Positions 41,151-51,845 are shown, counted from the first letter of the stretch. The stretch: DNA of 64,000 nt from Thermorudis peleae (GCF_000744775.1 NZ_JQMP01000004.1:620001-684000); one strand, 5' to 3'. Program-made: numbers and translations. The notes: generated from the sequence alone by a model not told the origin.

Positions 41151-41911
41151 TCCGTGTAACGATTCGCTACTTCGCCATTGCCCGTGAACTGTGCGGTCAC
41201 AGCGTTGAAGAGCGGGAGATCAGTGAGGGGACAACGGCGGGCGAGTTGCTTGAAGCGCTCCAGGCACAATGCCCTCCCCTGGCCCGCCTTGGCCGGGCGT
41301 TGCTCCTCATGGTCAATCGCCGGTATGTTTCCCCCGATCATGTCTTACAGCCCGGCGACGAGGTCGCCGTGATTCCACCTGTCTCGGGCGGGGGTGGACC
41401 TTTTCGCGTGACGGACGAGCCGCTGCAACCGGAAGCAATTCGTGCGGCTGTTGCCGATCCTCAGGCTGGCGCGATTGTCACATTCGTCGGCACCACACGG
41501 AACCACGCCCGTGGACGAACAGTGCGCTACCTCGAATATGAAGCTTACGCCGAAGCAGCAGAGGCATGCTTCGTTCAGATCGCTGCGGAAATTGCCGAGC
41601 GCTGGGGCATTGAACACGTTGCCATTGTGCATCGCACTGGGCGGGTCGACGTTGGCGAAGCAAGTGTTGTCATCGCTGTTGCCTCACCCCATCGCGCCGA
41701 AGCCTTTGCTGCGTGTGCCTACGCTATTGACCGACTCAAGCAGATCGCACCCATCTGGAAGAAAGAAGTCTATGACGATGGGGAAGTATGGGTCGGCAGT
41801 GAAGCAGCCTATCAAGCAGCCTTCGGTCACGGAGCAGCGGCTCAGGGCACTGGAGGCGCAGAACGCAACGCTCCCCAGACGATCGCCTCAACGCGCTCGC
41901 CTGGCGCATAA
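41147..41911 (+). CDS. moaX: MoaD-MoaE fusion (molybdopterin synthase)
   Basis: Molybdopterin synthase adds the dithiolene sulfurs to cyclic pyranopterin. Here both subunits are in one 254-residue chain. Residues 1-84 are MoaD (ubiquitin-like, ending VIPPVSGGGG) and residues 86-225 are MoaE (FVGTTRNHARGRTV, VHRTGRVDVGE and catalytic PIWKKEVYDDGE). MoaD normally needs a free C-terminal Gly-Gly for adenylation and sulfur loading, so the fusion probably has to be cut after the glycines, as reported for mycobacterial MoaX. The start GTG overlaps the CLC stop; the last 70 bases overlap the convergent moeA gene. Confidence 0.93.
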   Translation: MIRVTIRYFAIARELCGHSVEEREISEGTTAGELLEALQAQCPPLARLGRALLLMVNRRYVSPDHVLQPGDEVAVIPPVSGGGGPFRVTDEPLQPEAIRAAVADPQAGAIVTFVGTTRNHARGRTVRYLEYEAYAEAAEACFVQIAAEIAERWGIEHVAIVHRTGRVDVGEASVVIAVASPHRAEAFAACAYAIDRLKQIAPIWKKEVYDDGEVWVGSEAAYQAAFGHGAAAQGTGGAERNAPQTIASTRSPGA

Positions 41912-43071
41912 GGTCCTTCACGCGGCGGGATAACAAGGTACGCGTTTGCACCAACAAACGACGCGAGGCGCGACGACTGTTGATTCCCGGTATTGCGCCC
42001 ATAGAGCCTGCCATCTGCCCCGACCCAGACAATGCCACGTTGATACTCGATGCGGTCACTCGTCTGTACCGGCTGGTCAAGGGTTACGAGCACGGTCTGT
42101 GGCCGGGCTGGCTCTTGCCCAAGCATTCGACGGATCGCAGTGCGCACGAAGATATCGAAGCCAACGAGCGCCGAAACAGGATTCCCTGGCAGACCGAATA
42201 CCACGCACTTGCCAACCGTGGCAAAATGGAGCGGCTTGCCAGGCTTCATGAATAGCCGACGGAAGTAGACCGTAGCAATCTCACCAAGCACATCACGGAC
42301 AAAGTCACGATCGCCAACAGATACACCGCCAGTTGTCAACAGAATGTCGCTCTCTGCCAGACGCTGCTCGAGTACTGCGCGCAAGGCCTCGGGCGTATCC
42401 GGCGCGCGTCCTGCCCAAACGAGTTCCGCCCCAGCGCGCTGGACTGCCGCAGCGAGAACCAGGCGATTCGAATCCCAAATCTGCCCAGGGCGTAATGGCT
42501 CACCGGGTTCCACAAGTTCATCACCCGTCGTCAGCACACTCACCCGCGGTCGGCGTACGACGGCTACAGTACCAACGCCAAGACTGGCAAGTACGCCAAG
42601 CTCAGCTGGGCCAAGCACGGTACCTGCGGGTAAGACGCGATCACCTGCATGGACGTCAGCTCCAACTGGACGAATATTTTCACCGGCGCGTAACGCGACA
42701 TCGCGCACGATAATGTGGTCATCGCGGAGTTCAACCCGCTCAATTGGCACAACTGCGTCCGCTCCGCGTGGCACTGGCGCACCCGTCATAATGCGCACGG
42801 CTGTGCCAGGCGTTACTTCAAGATCCCCGGCTTGCCCGGCATAGACTTCGCCAATGACTTCGCGCCAGGGAGAGGCATCATCGTGAATCACGGCGAAACC
42901 ATCCATGGTCGCTGCAGGGAACGGGGGAACGTCGTGAGGGGCAACAACGGGCTCAGCAAGGACCCGCTCGGCTGCCTCAGCGAGCCGGACATACTCAACT
43001 GGCAAACGCTGCACGACTTGCTCAACAATCGCTAAGGCTTCGTCTGGAGGCAGTAGCCGATTCTGCGTCAT
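41842..43071 (-). CDS. moeA: molybdopterin molybdenumtransferase MoeA
   Basis: MoeA inserts molybdate into adenylylated molybdopterin, the last step of molybdenum cofactor synthesis. The 409-residue protein has the four-domain MoeA layout: PPFPAATMDGFAV, IMTGAPVPRGADAVVPIE, the MPT-binding-like domain with VLTTGDELVEPG, LLTTGGVSVGDRDF and MKPGKPLHFA, FGLPGNPVSALVGF, and a C-terminal beta domain. It is convergent with the MoaD-MoaE fusion and overlaps it by 70 bases, an unusual arrangement for two genes of one pathway. Confidence 0.96.
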   Translation of the reverse strand: MTQNRLLPPDEALAIVEQVVQRLPVEYVRLAEAAERVLAEPVVAPHDVPPFPAATMDGFAVIHDDASPWREVIGEVYAGQAGDLEVTPGTAVRIMTGAPVPRGADAVVPIERVELRDDHIIVRDVALRAGENIRPVGADVHAGDRVLPAGTVLGPAELGVLASLGVGTVAVVRRPRVSVLTTGDELVEPGEPLRPGQIWDSNRLVLAAAVQRAGAELVWAGRAPDTPEALRAVLEQRLAESDILLTTGGVSVGDRDFVRDVLGEIATVYFRRLFMKPGKPLHFATVGKCVVFGLPGNPVSALVGFDIFVRTAIRRMLGQEPARPQTVLVTLDQPVQTSDRIEYQRGIVWVGADGRLYGRNTGNQQSSRLASFVGANAYLVIPPREGPYAPGERVEAIVWGALRSAPPVP

Positions 43072-43144
43072 GATTCCGCCCGCCCTTCGTTCGCCAATCT
43101 TTTCGCTATTGCACAGCCTCTACGTTCTCTAGGATAGCAGAGCA

Positions 43145-44866
43145 CTAGGCCGGAGCGGCCGAGGCTGCACGCGCCGCGCTGAGGTCGTCTGCCAAGCCCC
43201 GGTCACTGCCGAAGAGCGTCCGGACTCGGGCCCGATACGCTGCGATCTCCGCTTGCCGCCGAGCAGCGTCCCAGCCTAACTCGTGCGCCATGATGTCAGC
43301 AACACGCTCAAGCGTTCCTAGCCCATGCTCCCAGTCGGCAAACGTCACCCAGAGGCGGCGTTCCAACACGTCGTCAATTGTCTGCGCAAGCTCGTAGCGA
43401 CAGGCATAGGCAACCTGCGCCTGCAGGTACGGCAAGCCAGGCACCAGAGGCTCAGCAAGGGCTGGCTGCTCCTGTGCCAGTATTAACACCTGTTCGGCTA
43501 AGACACCATGGTCGTGGATGAGCGTCGGCAACGACCCGGCGATGCCAAGGGCATTGGCCCGCAGGTTTAGATCACCCCGTCGAGCGACAAGCCCTCGCGC
43601 GCCGATGAGTGGCAACCGCCGTGTGACATGCCGCATTGAACCACCGAGTTGTGTCGCAAGAAGATCAACCGTTTCCTCTGCCATCTTGCGAAATGTTGTC
43701 AACTTGCCACCAAGGATCGAGACCAGGCCATTGCCATGATCGATCAACTCATGATTACGCGAGAGTTGGGCTGTGCTTTCTGCCATGCCGCGGCGGATGA
43801 GTGGACGATAGCCAGCGTAGGCGCTAATGACATCGCGCCGGGTCAACGGTCGCAGCAGATACTGGTTTGCATGCTCTAAGAGATAGTCAACATCAGCATC
43901 ATCGGGCAGCGGCTGATCAAGTGGCCCTGATCCGGTATCCGTCGTGCCGAAGATGACGCGTGGCCCCCACGGCACGATGAAGAGCAGGCGCCGGTCGCGC
44001 GTCTCGGGGAGAACCACTGCAGCTTCGTCGAGCTCGACGACTTCGCGCGGCAGGACGAGGTGAACGCCTTTGCTTGGTGCGATCGAGACCTGCGGTGGCT
44101 CGCCGGTTAACCGCGCAACGTCCTCGCCATGGATACCTGTCGCGTTGACAAAGACACGAGCGCGCACGAGGAACTCGCGGCCGGTCTGCAGGTCACGCAC
44201 CTGAGCCGCCGCCAAACGGCCATGCTGCCGCTCAAATCCGACCACCTCGCAGTAGTTGCTGATGACCGCACCATGGGCCACGGCTGTCAGCAGGACGTTC
44301 AGGACAAGTCGCGCATCATCGGTCCGCGCATCGTAGTACATGTACGCGCTGAGGAGACCATCACGACGGAGCAAGGGGGCAAGATGGTCGAGTTCAACCC
44401 GGCGCAAGCGGCGATGCCGACCGACATTGAGACGGCCAGCAAGGACATCGTAGGCTGTCAGACCAAGGCGAATGTAGAGATCAAGCAGTGGGCCTGGTGG
44501 CGGCGTCTGCTTTAACCCGAGCGGATGGCGATTGAAGCGATAGAGAGGCAGAACGAACGGCAATGGCTCAACGAGATAAGGCGCTAACCGCAGCAACCGA
44601 CCTCGCTCGACTAAGGCTTCGCGGACCAGAGCGATATCGAGCTGTGGCAAGTAGCGGATCCCACCGTGGACGAGCTTGGTGCTCCACCGGCTTGTGCCAC
44701 TGGCAAAGTCCCGGCGTTCGACGAGTGCGACACGGAAGCCACGCGCCGCAGCGTCCAGCGCGACGCCAGCGCCAGTGATGCCACCACCGATGACCAGCAC
44801 ATCAAACGGCTCGCTGGCAAGTCGATCGACAAGGGCTGTGCGATTCAATGGTTGAAGAGCTGACAT
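43145..44866 (-). CDS. glpD: aerobic glycerol-3-phosphate dehydrogenase
   Basis: This FAD enzyme at the inner face of the membrane oxidises glycerol 3-phosphate to dihydroxyacetone phosphate and passes electrons to quinone. The 573-residue protein has the FAD-binding VIGGGITGAGVALDAAARG, the GlpD signature DFASGTSRWSTKLVHGGIRYL, PSKGVHLVLPRE, FGTTDTGS and GGKLTTFRKMAEE, and a C-terminal helical DAO_C domain. The start at 44866 (MSALQPLNR) has GTGGGG nearby; longer frames to 45166 overlap the divergent rel gene. No glpF or glpK is adjacent. Confidence 0.95.
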   Translation of the reverse strand: MSALQPLNRTALVDRLASEPFDVLVIGGGITGAGVALDAAARGFRVALVERRDFASGTSRWSTKLVHGGIRYLPQLDIALVREALVERGRLLRLAPYLVEPLPFVLPLYRFNRHPLGLKQTPPPGPLLDLYIRLGLTAYDVLAGRLNVGRHRRLRRVELDHLAPLLRRDGLLSAYMYYDARTDDARLVLNVLLTAVAHGAVISNYCEVVGFERQHGRLAAAQVRDLQTGREFLVRARVFVNATGIHGEDVARLTGEPPQVSIAPSKGVHLVLPREVVELDEAAVVLPETRDRRLLFIVPWGPRVIFGTTDTGSGPLDQPLPDDADVDYLLEHANQYLLRPLTRRDVISAYAGYRPLIRRGMAESTAQLSRNHELIDHGNGLVSILGGKLTTFRKMAEETVDLLATQLGGSMRHVTRRLPLIGARGLVARRGDLNLRANALGIAGSLPTLIHDHGVLAEQVLILAQEQPALAEPLVPGLPYLQAQVAYACRYELAQTIDDVLERRLWVTFADWEHGLGTLERVADIMAHELGWDAARRQAEIAAYRARVRTLFGSDRGLADDLSAARAASAAPA

Positions 44867-45087
44867 GGAAGCCCCACTTTCTCTCTCCGCTGCCCTTTTC
44901 CTGCGCTCGCCACCGCGACTGGGGAAACAGTTCCGGTGTGGGCGCATCAGTTCTTCTTCGTTTGATTGTAAACTGCAAGTGAAGATATGCGGAACAGGAT
45001 AAGGTTGACGCAGTACAATTGGGGAGAGAAGCACACGGACCAGCGCCGTACGTGTACACGTCCGACGAAGGCAAGGTTCCAGCAGCC

Positions 45088-47337
45088 ATGACGATGCCAG
45101 TACCACAGTCGGCGCCCGAGCCAGTGGTTGCCGACGTACCTGATCATCCCAATACCAACGCGCCAACCTGGGACGAGGTTGAGCCAGCGTTTCGTGAGGT
45201 GATACCGCAAGGTGATCTCAGTCTCTTGCGGCGCGCGTACGAGTTCGCGGCCCAGGCACACGAGGGGATGGTGCGTCGTTCCGGCGAGCCATACATTATG
45301 CACCCGCTTGCCGTCGCACTCATTCTGGCACGAATGCAACTCGACCACGAAACGCTGGCCGCAGCACTCCTGCATGACGTCCTTGAAGATACTGCTGTCA
45401 CCCTTGATGAACTGCGAGACCAGTTTGGCGAGCGCATTGCGAAACTGGTCGATGGCGTCACCAAATTGAGCCGGATCCAATGGCGCAGTGGAACACTTGA
45501 CGACGAACGAGAAAAGGCGCGCCAAGCTGAGAACCTGCGCAAGATGTTCCTTGCCATGGCTGAAGACGTGCGCGTGGTCTTGATCAAACTCGCTGACCGG
45601 TTACACAACATGCGCACGCTCGACGCGCTGCCACGGCCCAAGCAGCTGCGCATTGCCCAGGAAACGATGGAGATTTACGCACCATTGGCAAACCGGTTGG
45701 GCATCGGCCAGATCAAAGCTGAACTCGAGGACCTCTCCCTCAAGTACCTGGAACCGCAGACCTATGAGGCGATTGTCCAGGCGCTGGACCGTCGTGGCCA
45801 GGACCGTGACCAGTATCTTCAGGAAGTGATTGCCCAGGTAAAGCGTGCCCTTGACGAGGCTGGCATCCCAGCAGAAGTAACTGGACGCGAGAAGCACATT
45901 ACATCAATTGTGCGCAAGATGCGCCAAAAGAACCGGACATTTGACGAGATCTATGATGTTTTAGGTATTCGGATTATCGTGAATACCAAGCAGGAATGTT
46001 ATGCCGCACTAGGCGTCATTCACAGTATGTGGCACCCGATTCCTGGGGAATTCGACGACTATATTGCAACACCGAAACAGAACCTTTACCAGTCGATTCA
46101 TACTGCGGTGATTGGGCCACGCGGCATTCCGCTCGAAGTCCAGATCCGAACCCACGAGATGCATCAGATCGCCGAGTATGGCATTGCAGCCCACTGGCGC
46201 TACAAGGAGGGGATGCGTCCTGACCCCTCGCTGGAGGCCAAGATCGCCTGGTTCCGGCAGTTACTCGAATGGCGTGATGAAATTGCCGACGCGCAGGAAT
46301 TTGTCGAGTCGTTAAAGACCGATATTTTCCCAGAGATGATTTATGTCTTTACGCCGAAGGGCGACATCATCGAGTTACCAGCAGGAGCAACGCCGGTCGA
46401 TTTTGCCTATCGCATCCACACGGAAGTTGGCCACCAGTGCGTTGGTGCCAAAGTTAACGGGCAAATTGTGCCGCTCAATTACAAGCTCCAGAACGGCCAA
46501 GTCGTGCAGATCATGACGTCGAAGACGCGGATTGGGCCGAGTCGCGACTGGCTGATTCCTGGGAACGGATACGTCACGACAGCGTCAGCCCGTGAGAAGA
46601 TCCGACAGTGGTTCCGCCGGCAACAGCGCGAAGAAAATATTGCTCAGGGGCGGCATTTGCTTGAGCAGGAGTTGCGGCGTCTCGGCGTTGACCTCAAACC
46701 AGAAGACGTGTTGAAGCTCTTCCCACGGTATCAAAAGCTCGATGATTTTCTGGCAGCGATCGGGTACGGCGCCGTCAACCTTCAGCAGATTGCAGCTCGG
46801 ATTGCCGAACATGAGGACCGCAAGGCACTGAGCTCGAGTGTCGTCTCGCCAGCCACACCGATGCCAGCGTTACGGGTGACCGGCATTGGCGATATCTACA
46901 CGCGGTTGGCGAACTGCTGCAAACCCGTCTACGGCGATCCGATCGTCGGCTACGTCACACGCGGCCGTGGCATCACGGTGCATCGCGCTGACTGTCACAA
47001 CATCGTGCACACGAGTGAGCCAGAGCGGATTATCCCTGTTTCATGGGGTGACTCGGCACAGCACTACCCAGTCACCATCCGCATCGAGGCCTGGGATCGC
47101 GTCGGTCTCTTACGTGATGTGACCACGCAAATCGCGGATGAGGGGCTGAACGCGCTCTCCGTCATGACTCGCGTTCATCCTGACCGTACGGTGACCATCC
47201 TGATGACTCTCGAGGTCAGCAGCGTCCAGCAACTGAGCCGGATTATGCAGAAGCTCGAGAGCATTAAGGATGTTTATGACGTGCGCCGCGAAGCGACGAC
47301 GGCTGCCGAAGACGGCCATACGCTCACTGCGAACTAA
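45088..47337 (+). CDS. rel: bifunctional (p)ppGpp synthetase/hydrolase
   Basis: This stringent-response enzyme makes and degrades (p)ppGpp. The product of about 749 residues has an N-terminal HD hydrolase domain (HD in ALLHDVLEDT, intact), a synthetase domain (DEIYDVLGIRIIV and the conserved YQSIHTAVIGP), a TGS domain (EMIYVFTPKGDIIELPAGATPVDFAYRIHTEVG), a Cys-containing region (NCCKPVYGDPIVGYVTRGRGITVHRADC spans it) and a C-terminal ACT domain. Both active sites look intact. The start is uncertain: ATG 45088 is used, with TTG 45019 and GTG 45052 in frame upstream. It is divergent from glpD and convergent with obgE, whose product interacts with SpoT/Rel in other bacteria. Confidence 0.95.
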   Translation: MTMPVPQSAPEPVVADVPDHPNTNAPTWDEVEPAFREVIPQGDLSLLRRAYEFAAQAHEGMVRRSGEPYIMHPLAVALILARMQLDHETLAAALLHDVLEDTAVTLDELRDQFGERIAKLVDGVTKLSRIQWRSGTLDDEREKARQAENLRKMFLAMAEDVRVVLIKLADRLHNMRTLDALPRPKQLRIAQETMEIYAPLANRLGIGQIKAELEDLSLKYLEPQTYEAIVQALDRRGQDRDQYLQEVIAQVKRALDEAGIPAEVTGREKHITSIVRKMRQKNRTFDEIYDVLGIRIIVNTKQECYAALGVIHSMWHPIPGEFDDYIATPKQNLYQSIHTAVIGPRGIPLEVQIRTHEMHQIAEYGIAAHWRYKEGMRPDPSLEAKIAWFRQLLEWRDEIADAQEFVESLKTDIFPEMIYVFTPKGDIIELPAGATPVDFAYRIHTEVGHQCVGAKVNGQIVPLNYKLQNGQVVQIMTSKTRIGPSRDWLIPGNGYVTTASAREKIRQWFRRQQREENIAQGRHLLEQELRRLGVDLKPEDVLKLFPRYQKLDDFLAAIGYGAVNLQQIAARIAEHEDRKALSSSVVSPATPMPALRVTGIGDIYTRLANCCKPVYGDPIVGYVTRGRGITVHRADCHNIVHTSEPERIIPVSWGDSAQHYPVTIRIEAWDRVGLLRDVTTQIADEGLNALSVMTRVHPDRTVTILMTLEVSSVQQLSRIMQKLESIKDVYDVRREATTAAEDGHTLTAN

Positions 47338-47344
47338 GCTGGCG

Positions 47345-48793
47345 TTACTGGGTATCCTCGTGCAGATCAGCTTCAGGCGATTCGTCCACTCCAGTCTCCC
47401 ACGCAGATTCATCGTCTGAGCCAGCACGGCGTGCAGCCCGCGCCGCCAAGCGCTCACGCTTCGTCCGCCGGCGATGCTGCAACTGGCGTTCAGCTTCCAG
47501 TGCCGCTTCGTCCCAGACAAGTTCATGCTCAGCAATATGCACCACATCACCGGGCTGAATGCCAAGCTGCTCAAGCCGGTGCGCAATACCCCATTTCTTC
47601 AGCATCGCCTGATAGCGTTCAGCAGCCTCGGGATTACTGAAGTCAGTCATGTGGGTGAGGCGTTCAATCCGGCGACCACGGACGACGAAGTGATGCGCGG
47701 AGATACGTTCAGCCTCCCATGCCTCCGGCCGCTCGGCAGTCAAGGTGTACACACGCCGCTGTGGCACGCGCTCCGCCTCGGGTCGTGGCAAACGCTGCAG
47801 CGTCCACCAGAGATGGTGCAACAACTCGCCAACGCCTTGGCCAGTTGCAGCTGAGATCGCAAAGACGTCGTATCCACGGGCCATCAACGCTTCGCGCAAG
47901 CGCGGAAGCTGTTCCTGTGCTTCTGGCAGATCGAGCTTGTTGATCGCAACAACTTGTGGCTTGCCGGCAAGGACTGGTGAGTAGGCGGCAAGTTCCGCAT
48001 TGACGACCTCAAAGTCCTGGAGCGGGTCACGTCCCTCAAGGCCTCCCGATCCATCAATGACATGGACAAGCAAGCGTGTACGCTCGATGTGCCGCAGGAA
48101 CGTGAAACCAAGGCCAGCACCGCGCGAAGCCCCTTCGATTAAGCCGGGCAGGTCGGCCATGACGAAGCTACCGCCGTCACGCCCTGGGATCGAAACCACG
48201 CCAAGTACCGGCTCAAGGGTGGTGAAAGGATAATCGGCAATCTTTGGACGAGCTGCGCTTGATGCGGCCAGTAACGTTGACTTGCCAGCATTGGGCAAGC
48301 CGATGAGGCCAACATCGGCCAGGAGTTTCAACTCCAGACGCAGCCAGCGCGCCTCACCTGGCTCTCCTTTTTCGGCAAACCGTGGTGTTTGGCGGGTAGG
48401 GGTGGCAAAGTGCTGGTTGCCACGTCCGCCGATGCCACCACGCGCAACACACAGTGTCTCCCCGGGCTCAACCAGGTCACCGATGAGCCCTCCTGTCTCG
48501 TCATCGTAGACGACTGTCCCCGGTGGAACAGGGATATAGAGATCAGCGCCGTTGCGACCAGTCTGATTCTTGCCACGCCCTGGTTCGCCATTTTCTGCGT
48601 GATAGTGCTGCTGATAGGTAAATGGCAGCAGCGTATTGAGCGAGGGATCAACGCGGAGATAGACACTCCCCCCTCGGCCGCCGTCTCCGCCGTCTGGGCC
48701 ACCACGAGGAACGTACTTCTCACGGCGGAAGCTGACAGCGCCGCTTCCTCCATTGCCAGCTTTGACAAAAATCCGTGCCGTGTCGTACAGCAT
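47345..48793 (-). CDS. obgE: Obg-family GTPase
   Basis: ObgE is an essential ribosome-assembly GTPase that binds the 50S subunit. The 482-residue protein has the glycine-rich Obg fold ([24 protein letters not shown] begins it), a G domain with GLPNAGKST (P-loop), DLPGLIEGA (switch II) and NKLD. An OCT domain (about residues 335-410) and a charged Arg/Glu-rich tail follow, as in actinobacterial and Deinococcus-Thermus relatives. ATG 48793 is chosen, with AAGGGG upstream; GTG 48799 would sit on that site. It faces rel tail to tail with a 7-base gap. Confidence 0.96.
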   Translation of the reverse strand: MLYDTARIFVKAGNGGSGAVSFRREKYVPRGGPDGGDGGRGGSVYLRVDPSLNTLLPFTYQQHYHAENGEPGRGKNQTGRNGADLYIPVPPGTVVYDDETGGLIGDLVEPGETLCVARGGIGGRGNQHFATPTRQTPRFAEKGEPGEARWLRLELKLLADVGLIGLPNAGKSTLLAASSAARPKIADYPFTTLEPVLGVVSIPGRDGGSFVMADLPGLIEGASRGAGLGFTFLRHIERTRLLVHVIDGSGGLEGRDPLQDFEVVNAELAAYSPVLAGKPQVVAINKLDLPEAQEQLPRLREALMARGYDVFAISAATGQGVGELLHHLWWTLQRLPRPEAERVPQRRVYTLTAERPEAWEAERISAHHFVVRGRRIERLTHMTDFSNPEAAERYQAMLKKWGIAHRLEQLGIQPGDVVHIAEHELVWDEAALEAERQLQHRRRTKRERLAARAARRAGSDDESAWETGVDESPEADLHEDTQ

Positions 48794-48863
48794 GAACACC
48801 CCTTAGACAGGACGCACCATGTGCGTCGTTTTCGCATCTCATCAATGATACGGGATGACATGG

Positions 48864-50423
48864 CTATTCGAGGAAGTCGCGCAAGAGTCGACTGCGTGAC
48901 GGGTGCCGCAGCTTTCGTAACGCTTTGGCCTCAATCTGCCGGATGCGCTCACGCGTCACGCCGAAGGCACGACCAACTTCTTCAAGCGTGTGGATACGGC
49001 CATCATCAAGTCCAAACCGCAATTCGAGCACGCGACGCTCACGCTCGTTCAGGGTGCTTAGTACTTCCTGCAAGTGCTGGCGCAAGAGCGTGAGCGCCGC
49101 GGCCTCAGGCGGTGTGAGCACGCGCTCGTCTTCGATGAATTCTCCAAGTGTAGCATCCTCTTCCTGCCCGACCGGCATTTCAAGCGAGACCGGTTCTTGC
49201 GCCGCCTGCAGCAGATCGCGGACACGTTCAACGGGCATGCCAGCAACCGTAGCAAGCTCGAGCGTTGTTGGCTCACGGCCAAGCTCTTGCGCAAGCTGGC
49301 GCGAGAGGCGAGACAGCCGGTTCATCGTCTCGATCAGATGCACCGGGATGCGGATAGTGCGTGCCTGGTCAGCAATCGCTCGAGTAATCGACTGTCGAAT
49401 CCACCAGGTAGCATACGTCGAAAACTTGAAGCCCTTATGTGATTGGAATTTCTCAACAGCGCGGATCAAGCCGAGATTGCCTTCCTGGATTAAGTCAAGG
49501 AGGCTCAGCCCGCGGCCGAGATAGCGCTTGGCGATACTGACAACAAGCCGCAGGTTCGACTCGGTGAGCTGGCGGCGAGCGCGTTCACCATGCTGGTGAA
49601 TGACTTGCCAATGTCGGTGCAATGCTACAGCTGGGGGAAAGGGCGGCAGAGACGGCGGCGTCTGGGAGATGAGCGCGGCGGGGGTAATAGCGCGCTGCCA
49701 ATCCTGCGGCAAGAGGAGGAACGTCAAGCGACAACAGCGTATGCGTTCCTCAAAGTCGGTTGGGGACAGCTTCCACCGTGCGGCGCAGTGGGCGACAACC
49801 TCCGCTGGAATCCACGTAAATGGGAAGAGATGCCGGAAGACCTCTTCCGGCGATGTGATTGCATACTCTGGTGATACCGCATCAAGCAAGGAGCGAACGA
49901 GCGGCCACGCGTTCCAAAACTGCTCCCAGAGCATTGTAAGCACGCGTTCCGACACGACGGCATGCTGTGCCTGCCGACAAGTCGCTTCAACGGCGAGTAA
50001 GTGTGCGCGCAATTCCACAGCAAGAGCGAGTGCCAACTCTTGCTCTGCCGTTAGGAGGGGATAATGGCCAATTTCCATGAGATAGAGACGAACGGGATCG
50101 TCGGCGACGAGCGACATCAACTCATCGTCGGCCCAGACTTCGGCGGCATCATCGAGTTCGGCAAGCGCCTCAGGGCGGCCGAGCGCGTCCTCAACTTCTT
50201 CAATCATGACGCCGCTCGCTGCCAGTTGCCCGAGGAGCACATCGAGCTCGCTTGCTGAAATCTGTGAGCTGAGTTGCAGCAACTGATCACGCGAAAGCAT
50301 CCCCCCCTGTAATGCCGCCTCAGCAAGTGCCTCGACGGTCAAAGGGTGGTTATCTCGTTGCGGTTGAGCGAATGCTGCGCGTGACGTTTGGGCATCACGT
50401 CGTTGCTGCTTGACCTTGGCCAC
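48864..50423 (-). CDS. primary-type RNA polymerase sigma factor (RpoD/SigA)
   Basis: The 519-residue sigma-70 protein has a short N-terminal region, region 1.2 ([22 protein letters not shown]), a long non-conserved insert (about residues 150-275), region 2 with [27 protein letters not shown] and the -10-reading [15 protein letters not shown], region 3 ([13 protein letters not shown]), and region 4 with a [21 protein letters not shown] helix-turn-helix for the -35. The intact regions match the TTGACA/TATAAT promoters seen in this window. Chloroflexota often carry more than one SigA-like factor, so it may be a paralogue. It has a 62-base gap to obgE. Confidence 0.94.
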   Translation of the reverse strand: MAKVKQQRRDAQTSRAAFAQPQRDNHPLTVEALAEAALQGGMLSRDQLLQLSSQISASELDVLLGQLAASGVMIEEVEDALGRPEALAELDDAAEVWADDELMSLVADDPVRLYLMEIGHYPLLTAEQELALALAVELRAHLLAVEATCRQAQHAVVSERVLTMLWEQFWNAWPLVRSLLDAVSPEYAITSPEEVFRHLFPFTWIPAEVVAHCAARWKLSPTDFEERIRCCRLTFLLLPQDWQRAITPAALISQTPPSLPPFPPAVALHRHWQVIHQHGERARRQLTESNLRLVVSIAKRYLGRGLSLLDLIQEGNLGLIRAVEKFQSHKGFKFSTYATWWIRQSITRAIADQARTIRIPVHLIETMNRLSRLSRQLAQELGREPTTLELATVAGMPVERVRDLLQAAQEPVSLEMPVGQEEDATLGEFIEDERVLTPPEAAALTLLRQHLQEVLSTLNERERRVLELRFGLDDGRIHTLEEVGRAFGVTRERIRQIEAKALRKLRHPSRSRLLRDFLE

Positions 50424-50531
50424 CGTCTCCTCTCCACTCGGTCGACCAACGCACGGGCCTTCATCTGGCGGCAGAGCCAGTCATACTACGCCACGCGGAA
50501 GTCTTCAAGAGTTTGACAAAGATTGATCGGG

Positions 50532-51845
50532 TTATGCAAGAGGGTCACGGCGGAGAATGTCGTCAAATGTTTCACGCCGCTGCCAAAGCACCCACGCGCC
50601 ATCTTGCACAGCAACGACCGCTGGCCGCAGCGCACCATTGTAATTGCTCGCCATGGCAAGGCAATATGCGCCAGTGGAGGGAACAGCGAGAAGATCGCCC
50701 GGTTTGACTGGCGGCAATGGCAGATCGCGGATAAGCACGTCGCCCGATTCACAGTACTTGCCGACGATTGTGACGATCTGTTCGCCCTCCCCTTCGCGAT
50801 TGGCCAATGTCGCCGTGTAGCGCGCTCCATAGAGCGCAGGGCGAATGTTGTCGGCCATGCCACCATCAACACTGACATAGCAACGAACACCTGGTATCTG
50901 CTTGATAGCGCCAACACGATAGAGCGCGACACCCGCCTGCGCAATGAGCGAGCGGCCAGGCTCGAGCGCGAGCGCGGGTAGGGGAAGCCCTCGCCGCTTC
51001 CAATTCTCGGCAACTGCGCGGACAATCTCCCTGACGGCCGCAGTTATGTCGACTGATGGATCGTCAGGCATTGCTGGCACCCCGATCCCACCACCTGGGC
51101 TGATCACGTTCGGCACAACGCCGTGCTGCGCAGCCATTGCCTGCGCAAAATCCGCAAGCCGCTCAATCGCCACACGATACGGTTCACTGGTGAAAAGCTG
51201 GGAGCCGAGATGGACATGATAGCCAACAAGTCTGAGTGCCGGCTGGTCCAACACCGCTGCAACGGTCTGGGCCGCTGCACCGGTTGCAATCGGCAAGCCA
51301 AATTTGGAGTCGAGCTGGCCGGTACGACGATAGGCATGCGTATCGGTTTCAACCCCAGGGTTGAGCCGCACCATCACAGACAGCGGTTGTGGGGCATCAG
51401 CCCAGAGCTGTCCAAGGAGCTCAACTTCGGCTTGGTGGTCGATGACGACGATCCCAATGCCACGCTGTCGAGCAAAGCGGAGTTCCTCTTCCGTCTTGTT
51501 GTTTCCATGGAACACAAGGCGCTCAGCAGGGAAGCTAGCAGCATAGGCGATGGCAAGCTCACCACCTGAAACGACATCAAGCCAGAGACCCTGAGCAGCG
51601 AAGTGACGCAGCAAACCAACGCACAGGAACGCTTTCCCCGCATAGACAAGTCGGGTTTCTGCTGGATAACTGCGTAAGCTGTCGCGATACCGCTGCACGT
51701 GCATATCAATCGTGGCAAGGTCAAAGATATAGAGCGGCGTGCCATGCTCAGCAGCAAGCGCTGGCAGGGACACACCACCGATGACAAGATGGCCATCCAC
51801 GTGACGTGCCGTGGTTATCGGCCAAATCTCCTGGAATTCAGCCAC
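50532..51845 (-). CDS. lysA: diaminopimelate decarboxylase
   Basis: LysA decarboxylates meso-diaminopimelate to lysine with PLP. The 437-residue fold-III enzyme has the PLP Lys71 in VYAGKAFL, the barrel segments LDVVSGGELAIA and VFHGNNKTEEEL, H in GYHVHLGSQL, the phosphate-binding SPGGGIGVP, EPGRSLIAQAG, the CESGDVL active-site Cys and AYCLAMASNYN. The start is GTG 51845 with GAAAGG upstream. No lysine riboswitch was seen in the 187-base divergent region before the ABC-F gene; a minus-strand TATAAT at 51904-51909 is the likely -10. Confidence 0.95.
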   Translation of the reverse strand: MAEFQEIWPITTARHVDGHLVIGGVSLPALAAEHGTPLYIFDLATIDMHVQRYRDSLRSYPAETRLVYAGKAFLCVGLLRHFAAQGLWLDVVSGGELAIAYAASFPAERLVFHGNNKTEEELRFARQRGIGIVVIDHQAEVELLGQLWADAPQPLSVMVRLNPGVETDTHAYRRTGQLDSKFGLPIATGAAAQTVAAVLDQPALRLVGYHVHLGSQLFTSEPYRVAIERLADFAQAMAAQHGVVPNVISPGGGIGVPAMPDDPSVDITAAVREIVRAVAENWKRRGLPLPALALEPGRSLIAQAGVALYRVGAIKQIPGVRCYVSVDGGMADNIRPALYGARYTATLANREGEGEQIVTIVGKYCESGDVLIRDLPLPPVKPGDLLAVPSTGAYCLAMASNYNGALRPAVVAVQDGAWVLWQRRETFDDILRRDPLA

